A stretch of 64,000 bases of DNA from Fervidicola ferrireducens (GCF_001562425.1 NZ_LOED01000010.1:1-64000); one strand, 5' to 3'; shown: positions 34,486-44,510, counted from the first letter of the stretch. Notes: generated from the sequence alone by a model not told the origin. A program made the numbers and translations.

Positions 34486-34512
34486 GGGGGTGGCATTGAC
34501 CGTGTCACCCCC
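34486..34512 (+). terminator. Hairpin between the binding protein and ABC transporter genes
   Basis: GGGGGTG (34486-34492) pairs with CACCCCC (34506-34512); the following TCTTT is a weak T run. It may act as a partial terminator or 3' stabiliser that keeps binding protein in excess over the transporter. Confidence 0.6.
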
Positions 34513-34542
34513 TCTTTGCAATCCCCGAACGGAGGTGTTACG

Positions 34543-36069
34543 TTGGATAAGGCTGTTGTTTTGAGGGGAATAACCAAGCGCTTTCCGGGAATTGTGGCTA
34601 ATGACAGGATAGATCTGGAAGTTGAAAAAGGAGAAATTCATGCCATTGTGGGCGAAAACGGTGCGGGGAAGAGCACTCTTATGAAAATCCTTGCCGGGAT
34701 CTACCAGCCCGATGAAGGTGAGATTTACATTTTCGGGAAAAAAGAGAGGATAACTTCTCCCGGCCGGGCGATAGAGCTCAAGATAGGCATGGTCCATCAG
34801 CATTTTATGCTGGTCGATCGTTTTACGGTGCTAGAAAACATAATCTTAGGCGCCGAGAAGAGGCTGGGAATTGCCCTGGATGAAAAAAAATGTCGCAAGG
34901 CGGTAGAAGAACTGCTATCCCTTTATAATTTTTCCCTGAATCTGGATGCCCGGGTGGAAGAAATATCGGTGGGCCAGGCGCAAAGGGTTGAAATATTGAA
35001 GGTTCTTTATAGAGGCGCTGACATTCTCGTGCTGGATGAACCCACAGCGGTGCTGGCACCCCAGGAAGTGAAAGAACTTTTTAACAACCTGCGGAGATTG
35101 AAGAGTGAGGGGAAAACTATTATTTTCATCAGCCATAAACTGGATGAAGTGCTAGAAATCGCCGACCGCATAACCGTCTTGAGGCGCGGCCGGGTAGAGG
35201 GCACCGTTCTGCCGTCTCGGGTGACCAAGGAAGACCTAGCGCGGATGATGGTAGGCAAGCCTGTCATGATGAAGTTGGATAAAGAACCGGTCAATGCAGG
35301 CGATGTGCTCCTTTCTATAAAGGATCTGGTTGTGAAAGAAAGCTCAGGAAAACCTGTGGTAAACGGCGTTTCTCTGGAAATTCGGGGTGGGGAAATTTAC
35401 GGTATAGCCGGCATTGAAGGGAACGGCCAGAAAGAGCTGGCTGAGGCAATAATCGGTTTGCGGGAAGCTTCATCTGGAAGGATAAAGGCATGTGGAAGGG
35501 ATATTACCGGGCTTTCAATAAAGGAGATAAGGGATCTGGGGGTTGCCTTCATTCCCGAAGATAGACACCGGCAAGGTCTCGTGTTGCCGATGAAGGTGTG
35601 GGAAAATATGATACTGGGGTACCACACTAAGAAGGAATTTTTGAAAGGAAAATCCCTGAATCTTAAAGCTATTCGGAGGTTTACCAAAAATAAGGTCGAA
35701 GAATATGGGGTCAGGCTGAGTTCCATCGAGCAGCCTATTGAAGGTCTGTCCGGCGGCAATCAGCAGAAGGTTATACTAGGTCGGGAACTTTCTCGGGAAC
35801 CGAAGGTAATAGTAGCTTCTCAGCCCACCAGGGGGCTTGACGTAGGGGCTGCCGAATTCGTGCATAGGGAGCTTTTGAAAATGCGCAAAAAGGGCAGGGC
35901 AATCCTACTCATTTCCGCCGATCTGGAAGAGGTGCTATCTATCGCCGACAGGGTGGGCGTAATGTACAACGGCAAGATAACGGCGGAGTTCAGGCCAGAA
36001 GAAGTGACCTCGGAAGATATAGGAGTGTACATGCTGGGGGGAGATGTAAAGGCGGGTGAAGGAAAATGA
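34543..36069 (+). CDS. nupO: Nucleoside ABC transporter ATPase (NupO-type, two ATPase domains)
   Basis: 508 residues from the TTG at 34543 (GGAGGTG upstream). Two ABC domains: the first with GENGAGKSTLMK, EISVGQAQRVEIL and ILVLDEPTAVL; the second with GIEGNGQKEL in place of a normal Walker A, and LSGGNQQKVILGRELS. The degenerate second site is usual in this sugar/nucleoside importer family. Its stop overlaps the first permease start. Confidence 0.92.
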   Translation: MDKAVVLRGITKRFPGIVANDRIDLEVEKGEIHAIVGENGAGKSTLMKILAGIYQPDEGEIYIFGKKERITSPGRAIELKIGMVHQHFMLVDRFTVLENIILGAEKRLGIALDEKKCRKAVEELLSLYNFSLNLDARVEEISVGQAQRVEILKVLYRGADILVLDEPTAVLAPQEVKELFNNLRRLKSEGKTIIFISHKLDEVLEIADRITVLRRGRVEGTVLPSRVTKEDLARMMVGKPVMMKLDKEPVNAGDVLLSIKDLVVKESSGKPVVNGVSLEIRGGEIYGIAGIEGNGQKELAEAIIGLREASSGRIKACGRDITGLSIKEIRDLGVAFIPEDRHRQGLVLPMKVWENMILGYHTKKEFLKGKSLNLKAIRRFTKNKVEEYGVRLSSIEQPIEGLSGGNQQKVILGRELSREPKVIVASQPTRGLDVGAAEFVHRELLKMRKKGRAILLISADLEEVLSIADRVGVMYNGKITAEFRPEEVTSEDIGVYMLGGDVKAGEGK

Positions 36070-37214
36070 AGAAAGGATATTATATAATTTTACTTAGGGT
36101 ACTGGCGCCGGTTCTGGCAATAGTACTTTCGGCACTCATGAGCTCTATTGTGATTCTCGCCATCGGCAAAAGTCCATTGCAGGTCTTTTATACCATGTTT
36201 AAATTCAGCTTGAGCAGGCTGGACAGTGTCGCCATAATGCTTTATAACGCGACGCCGCTAATCTTTTCAGGCCTTGCCGTTTCCATAGGATTCCGAATGG
36301 GGCTTTTTAACATAGGTGTAGAAGGCCAGTACCTTATAGGGGCCTTTTTGGCAGCCCTGGCTGGATTTTCCATAAAGGGATTGCCGGCGGTCATACACCT
36401 TCCTCTCGTCATTCTGTGCGGGGCCCTTGGTGGAATGCTGTGGTCCTTTATACCGATCTTCCTCAAGGTAAAAAGGGGGGTTCATGAGGTAATAAGTACG
36501 ATAATGCTGAACTACATTTCCTACTCCCTTATCCACTACCTTATTGCCGATGTATTTATCGACAAATCCCAGAAGCTGATACAGGGGCTAGGCAGCATCT
36601 TAGCAAGGACGCCTAAGCTGAGTCCGTCGGCCATGATGCCGAAACTTCACGGCTTTCTTGGACTTTTCGGCTTACAGCTCCCGAGGCACGTGTACCTGAA
36701 CTGGCTTTTTCCACTGGGAATTTTGACAGCGGCACTGGTATATTATCTTTTAATGTATACTCCTTTCGGTTTTGAGTTGAGAGCGGTGGGGCAGAACCGG
36801 GAGGCGGCTAGAACGGCGGGGATCGAGCCCGAGCGGGTATATGTAATTGGTTTTTTGTTGAGTGGGGCCCTGGCCGGTCTGGTGGGGCTCTCGGACCTTT
36901 TGAGCTATTTCGGATACATGGATATGGATTTCCCCCGGAACTATGGGTTTGACGGGATTGCTGTAGCGCTAATTGCGCAAAACCACCCTTTGGGCATAAT
37001 CTTTTCTGCAATACTCTTCGGTTTCCTGAAAAGAGGTGCCGAAGGGATTCAAACATTGATGGGCGTGCCCAGGGAAATGGTATCAATCCTACAGGCCTTG
37101 ATGATAATGTCTATAGTGGTGATTGCGAAACTCATGAACGATTACATTAAGCGTCTTGAGAAAAAGGAGGAGATGATGGTATGTTCTTCGGAGAACTCCT
37201 CGCCTCCAGCTTGA
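36066..37214 (+). CDS. nupP: Nucleoside ABC transporter permease 1 (NupP-type)
   Basis: 382 residues with about ten hydrophobic segments. BPD_transp_2 features are NATPLIFSGLAVSIGFRMGLFNIGVEGQYLIGA and AVGQNREAARTAGI in the cytoplasmic coupling loop. It starts four bases before the end of the ATPase gene and overlaps the second permease by 34 bases. Together with NupQ it forms the channel of the nucleoside importer. Confidence 0.92.
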   Translation: MKKGYYIILLRVLAPVLAIVLSALMSSIVILAIGKSPLQVFYTMFKFSLSRLDSVAIMLYNATPLIFSGLAVSIGFRMGLFNIGVEGQYLIGAFLAALAGFSIKGLPAVIHLPLVILCGALGGMLWSFIPIFLKVKRGVHEVISTIMLNYISYSLIHYLIADVFIDKSQKLIQGLGSILARTPKLSPSAMMPKLHGFLGLFGLQLPRHVYLNWLFPLGILTAALVYYLLMYTPFGFELRAVGQNREAARTAGIEPERVYVIGFLLSGALAGLVGLSDLLSYFGYMDMDFPRNYGFDGIAVALIAQNHPLGIIFSAILFGFLKRGAEGIQTLMGVPREMVSILQALMIMSIVVIAKLMNDYIKRLEKKEEMMVCSSENSSPPA

Positions 37215-38095
37215 GGATGGCGGTGCCCATCCTGCTTACCGCCCTCGGGGCTGTTTTTACAGAAAGATCCGGTGTGGTCAATATAGGCCTGGAAGGTATG
37301 ATGATAGTGGGTTCCTTCTGGGGCGCTCTTGGAGCGTATTATTACGGTCCGTATTTCGGCTTGCTCCTTGCGATGGCTGCGGGCATGTTCATGGCATTGA
37401 TTCACGCGATAAACACGGTTACCTTTCGCGTAGACCAGGTGGTGAGCGGTGTGGCCATAAACATACTGGCGTACGGGAGTACTCGTTTCTTGAGCTTGGC
37501 CATATTTAATATGGCTACCACTAGCCCCCACGTATCAGGCCTCCCCAAGATAAACATACCAGTGCTTTCCGGCATAGAGTTTCTGAAGCCACTAGTTACT
37601 GACGTATCCCCCGTTATAATACTGGCTTTGGTTTTAGTCCCAATCTCGAGTTTTGTCATAAACCGGACGGTGTTCGGCCTCAGACTCCGGTCTGTGGGGG
37701 AAAATCCCCTGGCGGCTGATACCTTGGGCATTAATGTTTTCAAAATGAAATATGCCGGCGTGCTTTTGAGCGGCATTCTGTCAGGCCTTTCCGGTGCGTA
37801 CTTGGCCCTCGAGCACACGGGTATGTATGTGGAGGGGATGACCCAGGGACAGGGATTTATCGCACTGGCAGCCATGATTTTCGGCAACTGGGAACCGAAA
37901 GGAGTGCTTTGGGCCTCACTGCTTTTCGGTTTTTCCGAGGCATTGAGCTTCCGAGTGGTAGAAGGGGGAGTGGTACCATACCAATTCGTAAAAATGATCC
38001 CCTACGTATTGACACTCCTGGTGCTGACCGGTGTTGTCAAAAAATCCACCGGCCCTGCGGCGAGCGGAGTCCCTTACGAGAGGGGGTTGAAATAA
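37181..38095 (+). CDS. nupQ: Nucleoside ABC transporter permease 2 (NupQ-type)
   Basis: 304 residues, about eight hydrophobic segments. Family motifs include ALGAVFTERSGVVNIGLEGMM and RSVGENPLAADTLGINV in the coupling loop. The ATG at 37181 has AAGGAGG upstream, inside the preceding gene. It is the partner of NupP. Confidence 0.92.
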   Translation: MFFGELLASSLRMAVPILLTALGAVFTERSGVVNIGLEGMMIVGSFWGALGAYYYGPYFGLLLAMAAGMFMALIHAINTVTFRVDQVVSGVAINILAYGSTRFLSLAIFNMATTSPHVSGLPKINIPVLSGIEFLKPLVTDVSPVIILALVLVPISSFVINRTVFGLRLRSVGENPLAADTLGINVFKMKYAGVLLSGILSGLSGAYLALEHTGMYVEGMTQGQGFIALAAMIFGNWEPKGVLWASLLFGFSEALSFRVVEGGVVPYQFVKMIPYVLTLLVLTGVVKKSTGPAASGVPYERGLK

Positions 38096-38096
38096 A

Positions 38097-38825
38097 ATGG
38101 AGGATAAATGTGTTCCCACGAGATACGAAATTGCCGTTAAAAAAATCAAAGAAATGATATTAAACGGAGAATTGAAGGAAGGCGAAAAACTTCCCTCCGA
38201 AATAGAATTTTCAAGGACGCTCGGCGTAAGCCGGGCAACCCTCCGGGAAGCCTTCCGCATCCTGGAGGACGAGGGGTTGATAAAAAGGTACCACGGCGTT
38301 GGAACCTTCGTTTCCAAAATACCATTCATAAAAAGCGGGATGGAGGAACTCGCCAGTATAACCAAGCTCATCGAAAGGCAGGGCATGAAACCCGGTACCA
38401 CCGATGTAGTCATAAAAAAGGTCCGGCCTAGCGAAAAAGAAGCTGCCATGATGGGTATTTCCCAGGAAGAAGAAATCTACAGGGTTGAAAGGGTCAGGAC
38501 CGCCGACGGAGTTCCGGTGCTCTTTTGCATAGACCGGATACCCGCCAGGTTCGTAAAAGGAGAGTTCAAGCTGGAAAAGGAATCGCTTTTCGATTACCTC
38601 CAGGAAGACCTCGGCATATATATATCCTACGCCGTCTCGGACATACTGCCGGTGGAGGCAAAGGTGGCCGGCGTGCATAAAAAGCTGAACATGAAATCCA
38701 GGTCAGCCGTGGTTCTGCTTTTAGAACAACTCCACTACGATGAAAATGACAATCCCATTTTTTATTCCTCCAATTTCTTTTCGCCTGAAAAATTCAGGTT
38801 TTACATTGTTCGCAGGAGAAAATAG
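38097..38825 (+). CDS. GntR-family (HutC type) transcriptional regulator
   Basis: 242 residues. The N-terminal winged helix reads YEIAVKKIKEMILNGELKEGEKLPSEIEFSRTLGVSRATLREAFRILEDEGLIKR, and a UTRA ligand domain follows from about residue 85. It begins two bases after nupQ, so it sits inside the operon it probably controls. The palindrome at 33276-33288 is its likely operator and a nucleoside or derivative its likely ligand. Confidence 0.9.
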   Translation: MEDKCVPTRYEIAVKKIKEMILNGELKEGEKLPSEIEFSRTLGVSRATLREAFRILEDEGLIKRYHGVGTFVSKIPFIKSGMEELASITKLIERQGMKPGTTDVVIKKVRPSEKEAAMMGISQEEEIYRVERVRTADGVPVLFCIDRIPARFVKGEFKLEKESLFDYLQEDLGIYISYAVSDILPVEAKVAGVHKKLNMKSRSAVVLLLEQLHYDENDNPIFYSSNFFSPEKFRFYIVRRRK

Positions 38826-38838
38826 GAGGTTTTTTGCG

Positions 38839-39222
38839 GTGGATGAAAAGCTTTTGATAAAAAAGGCTGTAAAAGCCATGGAAAACGCCTACGCTCCCTA
38901 TTCCGGATTCAAGGTGGGGGCGTGCGTTTTAACTTCCGACGGCACGGAATTTACGGGCTGCAACATAGAAAACGCTTCCTTTGGGCTTACTGTGTGCGCC
39001 GAGCGGGTGGCGCTCTTTAAGGCGTACTCCGAGGGGAAGAGGGATATAATTGCCCTGGCGGTGGCGGCGGACGTGGATGAGCCGGTTTCGCCCTGCGGCG
39101 CCTGCCGTCAGGTAATGATGGAACTTTCGCCCGACGCTCTCGTTATACTTTCCAACAGGGATGGTTCGAAAGTGATGCGCACAGGCCCAGGGGAACTCCT
39201 GCCGTACGGCTTTAAACTCTGA
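38839..39222 (+). CDS. cdd: Cytidine deaminase
   Basis: 127 residues from the GTG at 38839 (AGGAGG upstream). The zinc motifs are TVCAERVAL (CAE form of the HAE/CAE pair) and SPCGACRQVM; AYAPYSGFKVGA and NIENASFGL bind the nucleoside. It converts cytidine and deoxycytidine to uridine forms, which the phosphorylase next in line can cleave. Confidence 0.94.
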   Translation: MDEKLLIKKAVKAMENAYAPYSGFKVGACVLTSDGTEFTGCNIENASFGLTVCAERVALFKAYSEGKRDIIALAVAADVDEPVSPCGACRQVMMELSPDALVILSNRDGSKVMRTGPGELLPYGFKL

Positions 39223-39243
39223 TTTTGAAGGGAGGGAGCCCCT

Positions 39244-40572
39244 ATGTTTTTCGTCCCAGAACTTATTGAAAAAAAGCGAAACGGAGGAAAACTTTCAAAA
39301 GAAGAAATCCGCTACCTGGTGGAAGGGTACGTAAAAGGAGAAATTCCCGACTATCAGATGGCCGCCTTTTTGATGGCGGTGTACTTTAGGGGTATGGACG
39401 AGGAGGAAGTGACTGAACTTACCCTTTCGATGGCCCGGTCCGGGGAAATGGTGGACCTTTCGGCCGTAGAAGGAATAAAGGTGGATAAGCACTCCAGCGG
39501 CGGGATAGCCGACACCACCACCCTGGTGCTGATTCCCCTTGCCGCGTCGGTCGGGGTAAAAGTAGCGAAGCTTTCCGGACGGGGCCTCGGCCACACCGGC
39601 GGGACCATAGATAAGCTGGAGTCGATACCGGGATTCAGGACTGAATTTTCAAAAGAAGAATTTGTTGAGATGGTAAACGAAGTGGGTGCAGCCATCGGCG
39701 GTCAGTCGAAAGACCTGGTCCCGGCGGACAAAAAGCTCTATGCCCTCAGGGATGTGACAGCTACCGTGGATTCCATACCGCTCATTGCATCTTCCATCAT
39801 GAGCAAGAAAATAGCAGGCGGTGCGGATAAGATAATCCTTGATGTAAAATTCGGCAAAGGCGCCTTTATGAAAAAATACGAGGATGCCGTGGAACTTGCA
39901 AGGACCATGGTGAAAATAGGGAATCTCGCTGGAAAGCCTACGGTGGCGTACGTTACGGACATGGACCAGCCCCTCGGGATGGCCATTGGAAATGCCCTGG
40001 AAATCATAGAAGCGGCGGAAACCTTGAAAGGCCGGGGACACGAGGACCTTTTGAACCTTTCGCTGGAATTCGGCGCGGAGATGATGGTGCTTTCGGGAAT
40101 TGAAACCGATAGAGAAAGGGCCAAAGAAAAACTCAACGAAAGCATAAAAAGCGGAAAAGCTATTGAAAAGTTCAAGGAAATAATAAAAAGGCAGGGAGGC
40201 GACCCGGAAGTAGCGGAAGATTATTCGCTGCTTCCCCAGGCTAGATTCCGGCACGAGGTAATGCCCCGAGAGGAAGGCTGGATAGAAAGCATAGACGCTT
40301 TAAGACTCGGACTTACTGCCATGAAACTCGGCGCCGGCCGCCAGAAAAAGGACGACAAAATAGACCATTCGGTGGGGATATGGCTCGGTGGCAAAGTCGG
40401 AGACCGGGTGGAAAGAGGAAAACCCCTTGCGGTGGTATACGCCAACGATGAAGAAAAGCTCGGATGGGCATTGGAGGAAGTGCGGAAAGCTTTCCGGCTT
40501 TCTCCTGAAAAGGTGGAAAAGAGAAAGCTAATATGGGCGAGGATTACTGCAGAAAATATGGAGGAGTTTTGA
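39244..40572 (+). CDS. pdp: Pyrimidine-nucleoside phosphorylase
   Basis: 442 residues. Family signatures: [40 protein letters not shown] (phosphate site), [21 protein letters not shown] and [16 protein letters not shown]. It phosphorolyses uridine, thymidine and deoxyuridine to base and (deoxy)ribose-1-phosphate, the substrate of the phosphopentomutase that follows. Confidence 0.95.
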   Translation: MFFVPELIEKKRNGGKLSKEEIRYLVEGYVKGEIPDYQMAAFLMAVYFRGMDEEEVTELTLSMARSGEMVDLSAVEGIKVDKHSSGGIADTTTLVLIPLAASVGVKVAKLSGRGLGHTGGTIDKLESIPGFRTEFSKEEFVEMVNEVGAAIGGQSKDLVPADKKLYALRDVTATVDSIPLIASSIMSKKIAGGADKIILDVKFGKGAFMKKYEDAVELARTMVKIGNLAGKPTVAYVTDMDQPLGMAIGNALEIIEAAETLKGRGHEDLLNLSLEFGAEMMVLSGIETDRERAKEKLNESIKSGKAIEKFKEIIKRQGGDPEVAEDYSLLPQARFRHEVMPREEGWIESIDALRLGLTAMKLGAGRQKKDDKIDHSVGIWLGGKVGDRVERGKPLAVVYANDEEKLGWALEEVRKAFRLSPEKVEKRKLIWARITAENMEEF

Positions 40573-40589
40573 AAAGCGGGGGATGGAAG

Positions 40590-41780
40590 ATGGCGGTAAA
40601 AAGGGCGATACTTATAGTGCTGGACAGCGTCGGAGCCGGAGAGCTTCCCGACGCTGCCTTATACGGCGACGAAGGCAGCAATACCTTGGCCAATACGGCA
40701 AGAGCTGTCGGAGGACTGGATCTGCCTAATCTGCAAAAAATGGGCCTGGGAAATATAATCGAGATTGAGGGAGTGCCGCCAGTGGCAGAACCGGAGGCCT
40801 CGTACGGCAAGGCGGCGGAAAGGTCCGCCGGAAAGGACACCACCACAGGCCACTGGGAAATTGCGGGGATAATCTTGGAAAAACCCTTCCCCGTTTATCC
40901 CCACGGATTTCCTCCCGAAGTGATGGAAGAATTCGAACGGAGGATAGGCACAAAGACATTAGGTAACAGGCCGGCTTCCGGTACGCAGATAATAAACGAG
41001 CTCGGCGAGGAGCATATGAAGACCGGGTATCCCATCGTTTACACTTCCGCCGACTCGGTTTTCCAGATAGCCGCCCACGAAGAGGTTATACCGCTTGAAA
41101 AGCTGTACGAAATGTGCATGATTGCCCGGGAAATATTAAAGGGCGACCATGCGGTATCCAGGGTCATAGCAAGGCCTTTCGTCGGCACTCCCGGAAACTT
41201 TGTGAGGACCTACAACCGCAGGGATTTTTCTCTGAAACCGCCGCAGGAAACCCTGCTCGACAAGGTGAAAAAAGCCGGGATGGATGTTTTCGCCGTGGGG
41301 AAGATATGGGACATATTTGCGGGGCAGGGGATTACAAAGGAATACCACACCGAAGGGAACATGGACGGAGTTGACAAGGTGCTCCAGGCCATGGACGAGA
41401 TGGAGCGGGGACTTGTCATAGCAAACCTCGTTGACTATGACATGCTTTACGGCCACAGGAACGACCCGCAGGGGTACGCCAGGGCTCTTCAGGACTTCGA
41501 CGGAAGGCTGCCGGAGATTATGGAGAAACTCAAAAGCGACGATGTGCTCATCCTGACGGCGGACCACGGCTGCGACCCGACAACGCCGAGCACCGACCAT
41601 TCTAGGGAATACGTGCCAGTTTTAGTTGCCGGAGACGGGATTAAAAAGGGAGTGAATCTAGGCATCCTTTCGACATTTTCGGATATCGGCCAGACCGTAG
41701 CCGACCTCCTGGGGTGCGAAAAGCTCCCCAACGGAAGGAGTTTTAAGGGGAAAATTATTGCTGATTCCTATATACCTTAA
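40590..41780 (+). CDS. deoB: Phosphopentomutase
   Basis: 396 residues from the ATG at 40590 (GGGGATGG upstream). Metal and phosphate sites of the alkaline-phosphatase superfamily: [23 protein letters not shown] (catalytic Thr), [13 protein letters not shown] and [19 protein letters not shown]. It turns (deoxy)ribose-1-phosphate into the 5-phosphate for central metabolism. Confidence 0.95.
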   Translation: MAVKRAILIVLDSVGAGELPDAALYGDEGSNTLANTARAVGGLDLPNLQKMGLGNIIEIEGVPPVAEPEASYGKAAERSAGKDTTTGHWEIAGIILEKPFPVYPHGFPPEVMEEFERRIGTKTLGNRPASGTQIINELGEEHMKTGYPIVYTSADSVFQIAAHEEVIPLEKLYEMCMIAREILKGDHAVSRVIARPFVGTPGNFVRTYNRRDFSLKPPQETLLDKVKKAGMDVFAVGKIWDIFAGQGITKEYHTEGNMDGVDKVLQAMDEMERGLVIANLVDYDMLYGHRNDPQGYARALQDFDGRLPEIMEKLKSDDVLILTADHGCDPTTPSTDHSREYVPVLVAGDGIKKGVNLGILSTFSDIGQTVADLLGCEKLPNGRSFKGKIIADSYIP

Positions 41781-41828
41781 GATTTTGAAATAGCCGATAC
41801 TGAGTCAAATATTGAGGAGGCGGAGTTT

Positions 41829-41939
41829 TGAGCTAACGGGATAGATCGGATTTTCATATGGGAAACAGGTGCTTAAATACCGCCTGCTGGGAATAGGCGC
41901 TTCTTGAAAAAAGCAGGGAAAATAGCTCAGGTTCGAGCT
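41829..41939 (+). ncRNA. Candidate cis-regulatory structured RNA, copy 2 (upstream of purine nucleoside phosphorylase)
   Basis: Outer stem TGAGCTA (41829-41835)/TAGCTCA (41923-41929); inner stem AGGTGCTT (41867-41874)/AGGCGCTT (41895-41902) closes a 20-base loop identical to copy 1. The identical stretch is 41869-41894. CCTGC in the loop (41883-41887) can pair with GCAGG (41913-41917). The 3' outer strand can instead form AGCTC-AGGTTC-GAGCT (41924-41939). A longer spacer separates the two 5' strands than in copy 1. The next gene begins 49 bases later. Confidence 0.65.
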
Positions 41940-41987
41940 CGGCTGGTTGGCTGTTGGCTGGGCTTGAGAAGCGGAGGTGAATAACTT

Positions 41988-42806
41988 ATGAGTTACTACG
42001 GTGAACTCAAAAAGTCAGCCGAATACATAAAATCCCGCGTGATGTTGCAGCCCGAAATCGGCGTTATACTCGGCAGCGGCCTTGGGGATTTTGCCGACGG
42101 GCTGGAGGAAAGGGTGGTGATACCTTATGCCAAAATACCAGGATTTCCGGTCTCTACGGTAAAAGGGCACAAGGGGAATTTGGTCTTCGGCAGGGTAAGC
42201 GAAAGGACCGTGGCGGTGATGCAGGGCAGGTTTCACCTTTACGAAGGTTATCCGGTGGAGAAGGTGGTATTCGGTGTAAGGGTAATGGGGCTTCTGGGCA
42301 TAAAGGTTCTGATAGTGACCAATGCTGCAGGGGGAATATCGGAAAATTTGAGCCCGGGAGACCTAATGGTGATTAAGGACCATATAAACATGACGGGGGA
42401 AAACCCGGCGGCTGGGGAAGAAATCCCCGAACTAGGGCCCAGGTTCTTTGATATGACTTTCGCCTATGATGCGGAGCTTAGGGAAAAAGCAAGGCTGGTG
42501 TTCAAAGAGGCCGGCCTAGAATACAAGGAAGGGGTGTACGCCTTCATGAAAGGCCCCTCCTACGAGACGCCAGCTGAGATAAGGATGCTCCGAACAATAG
42601 GGGCCGATGCGGTGGGCATGTCTACTGTTCCAGAGGTCATCGCAGCCCGGCAGATGAGAATAAGGGTCCTGGGGATTTCATGCATCACCAATATGGCAGC
42701 CGGGATCCTGGATAAACCCCTGTCCCACGGGGAGGTCCTTGAAGTATCCGAGAAGGTAAGGGATAAATTCGTAAGAGTCCTCTATGGCGTTATCGATAAA
42801 ATATAA
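41988..42806 (+). CDS. punA: Purine nucleoside phosphorylase (trimeric PunA type)
   Basis: 272 residues. Motifs of type I PNP: GVILGSGLGDFADGL, GFPVSTVKGHKGNLVFG, VTNAAGGIS, GVYAFMKGPSYETPAEIRML and GMSTVPEVIAARQ. It splits inosine and guanosine, completing salvage for the nucleosides imported upstream. It is 207 bases after deoB, with the candidate regulatory RNA between, so it may be controlled apart from the main operon. Methylthioadenosine phosphorylase is a less likely reading. Confidence 0.92.
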   Translation: MSYYGELKKSAEYIKSRVMLQPEIGVILGSGLGDFADGLEERVVIPYAKIPGFPVSTVKGHKGNLVFGRVSERTVAVMQGRFHLYEGYPVEKVVFGVRVMGLLGIKVLIVTNAAGGISENLSPGDLMVIKDHINMTGENPAAGEEIPELGPRFFDMTFAYDAELREKARLVFKEAGLEYKEGVYAFMKGPSYETPAEIRMLRTIGADAVGMSTVPEVIAARQMRIRVLGISCITNMAAGILDKPLSHGEVLEVSEKVRDKFVRVLYGVIDKI

Positions 42807-42832
42807 TTTTCGAATTTTGGAAGTGAAAAAAA

Positions 42833-43516
42833 ATGAATGCTAGGTTATTAAAACTGGGACTTGTGCCATATTTAAAAGGCAAGGAGCTCCAGCTCAAAGC
42901 CGTGGAAGCCGTAAAGTCGGGGCTTGCCGACATGATCCTGATAACCCTGCAGCACCCGCCGGTTTACACCATAGGCAGGGCCGGCGGTTACGAAAACCTG
43001 CTGGTGCCGCTGGAGGAGCTTAAGAAGATTGCTGAAGTGTATGAGGTAGAGCGGGGCGGCAATATTACCTTTCACGGGCCGGGGCAGATAGTGGCCTATC
43101 CCGTGGTGAACCTGAATAAGTGGGAGAAAGATGTCCACCTTTTTGTGGACAGATTGGAAGAGGCCGTGATAAGGCTGCTGGCCGATTACGGAGTAATGGC
43201 AGGTAGGAAGCCGAAGTACACCGGCGTTTGGGTGGGCGATGAGAAGATATGCGCGATAGGCATCGCCGTTAGGCGCTGGGTGACATGGCACGGCATCGCT
43301 TTCAACGTCAACACCGACCTTACGTATTTCGGCAGGATATTCCCCTGCGGAATAAAGGAATTCGGCGTAACATCCCTGGAAAAGCTGGGGATTAAAGAAG
43401 ATCTGGAAAAGGTGAGAGAGAGGTTGATCGGTAAATTCGAGGAAGTGTTCGGCGTGAGGTTTGAAGAAATCGACCAAAACAGGCTTGAATCAATGGCGGG
43501 AGGATTGGAAAAATGA
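42833..43516 (+). CDS. lipB: Lipoyl(octanoyl) transferase
   Basis: 227 residues. LipB features: [31 protein letters not shown], the catalytic lysine in [18 protein letters not shown] and the catalytic cysteine in [13 protein letters not shown]. It moves octanoyl groups from acyl carrier protein to apo-proteins. It overlaps lipA, and the pair would serve the glycine cleavage or 2-oxoacid dehydrogenase systems, which are not in this window. Confidence 0.95.
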   Translation: MNARLLKLGLVPYLKGKELQLKAVEAVKSGLADMILITLQHPPVYTIGRAGGYENLLVPLEELKKIAEVYEVERGGNITFHGPGQIVAYPVVNLNKWEKDVHLFVDRLEEAVIRLLADYGVMAGRKPKYTGVWVGDEKICAIGIAVRRWVTWHGIAFNVNTDLTYFGRIFPCGIKEFGVTSLEKLGIKEDLEKVRERLIGKFEEVFGVRFEEIDQNRLESMAGGLEK

Positions 43517-44373
43517 AAAAACCCGAATGGCTGAAAGTCAAGGTAAACCCGGCGGAATTGAAGCATATGGAGGAATTTTTAAAAACGGTAAAACTAAACA
43601 CCGTGTGTCAGAGCGCCCACTGTCCCAATATGGGAGAGTGTTTTTCCCGAAGAACCGCCACCTTCATGATAATGGGGAATATCTGCACGAGAAATTGCAG
43701 GTTCTGTGCGGTTGAAAAAGGGCATCCTGCCCCCCTCGATGAGGATGAGCCCAGGAGAGTTGCCGAAGCTGCCAGAGCCCTGAAGTTGAGGCATGCGGTG
43801 GTAACTTGTGTGACCAGGGATGACCTACCCGATGGTGGCGCATCGCATTTTGCAAGGACCGTTAGGGAACTCAAGAAGATCCCTGGCCTTACAGTAGAAG
43901 TGCTTGTGTCCGACTTCCGGGGAGATGAAGGGGCTATAAGGACGGTGGTTGAATCCAAACCCGATGTTATAAATCACAATCTTGAGACAGTACCCAGGCT
44001 TTACCCAGCGGTAAGACCTATGGCCGATTACGAAAGGTCGCTGTTCCTTTTGAAAAAGGTCAAGGAGCTCGATCCAGCGATCTACACCAAGTCAGGAATA
44101 ATGGTGGGGCTGGGGGAAACCGAAGAAGAAGTAATCGGCCTTATGAAGGACCTAATTGGCGTTGGCTGCGATATGATGACGATAGGCCAATACCTCAGGC
44201 CTTCCTCAAGCCACATAGCGGTGGTGGAATACGTTACACCGGAACAGTTCGAGAGGTACCGAAAGATCGGCTACGATCTTGGATTCAAATACGTGGCGTC
44301 GGGCCCGCTGGTCCGGAGCTCATATAATGCAGCGGAGGGCATGGATACGGTAAACGAATCGGGCTTCCGTTAA
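43513..44373 (+). CDS. lipA: Lipoyl synthase (radical SAM)
   Basis: 286 residues. The auxiliary cluster cysteines are in [14 protein letters not shown], the radical SAM CxxxCxxC is in [10 protein letters not shown], and the C-terminal RSSY serine ligand is in LVRSSYNAA. It inserts two sulfurs into octanoyl chains. It overlaps lipB by four bases and ends in a terminator. Confidence 0.96.
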   Translation: MKKPEWLKVKVNPAELKHMEEFLKTVKLNTVCQSAHCPNMGECFSRRTATFMIMGNICTRNCRFCAVEKGHPAPLDEDEPRRVAEAARALKLRHAVVTCVTRDDLPDGGASHFARTVRELKKIPGLTVEVLVSDFRGDEGAIRTVVESKPDVINHNLETVPRLYPAVRPMADYERSLFLLKKVKELDPAIYTKSGIMVGLGETEEEVIGLMKDLIGVGCDMMTIGQYLRPSSSHIAVVEYVTPEQFERYRKIGYDLGFKYVASGPLVRSSYNAAEGMDTVNESGFR

Positions 44374-44392
44374 AAACGGAAGCCCTGTTTTT
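44361..44392 (+). terminator. Intrinsic terminator of lipBA
   Basis: GGGCTTCCGT (44361-44370) pairs with ACGGAAGCCC (44376-44385) and T-rich GTTTTT follows. The lipA stop codon lies in the loop. Confidence 0.92.
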
Positions 44393-44406
44393 ATCGCTTG
44401 CGAGAC

Positions 44407-44510
44407 TTTCCCCATGGGCATCGGGAAATGCATGTGCCGCACCCCATGCCCGGGCTTATGTGCCCGGGGGATAGTGTACCGCGGTCCGGAAATCTTATTT
44501 ACCGGCGGTG
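44407..44510 (+). ncRNA. Structured 5' leader upstream of the peptide-binding protein gene
   Basis: Successive hairpins can be drawn: TTTCCC (44407-44412)/GGGAAA (44423-44428); GCATG/CATGC (44430-44449); CCGGGC/GCCCGG around TTATGT (about 44450-44467); and CCGGAAAT/ATTTACCGG (about 44489-44510). They fill the gap between the lipA terminator and the binding-protein gene. The local GC content is higher than in neighbouring spacers. I cannot match it to a known riboswitch class. Confidence 0.4.

Noticed and set aside
44474-44490. T-box-like string ATAGTGTACCGCGG
   Set aside because: The UGG needed to pair with a tRNA end is absent, the leader is too short, and no terminator/antiterminator pair follows.
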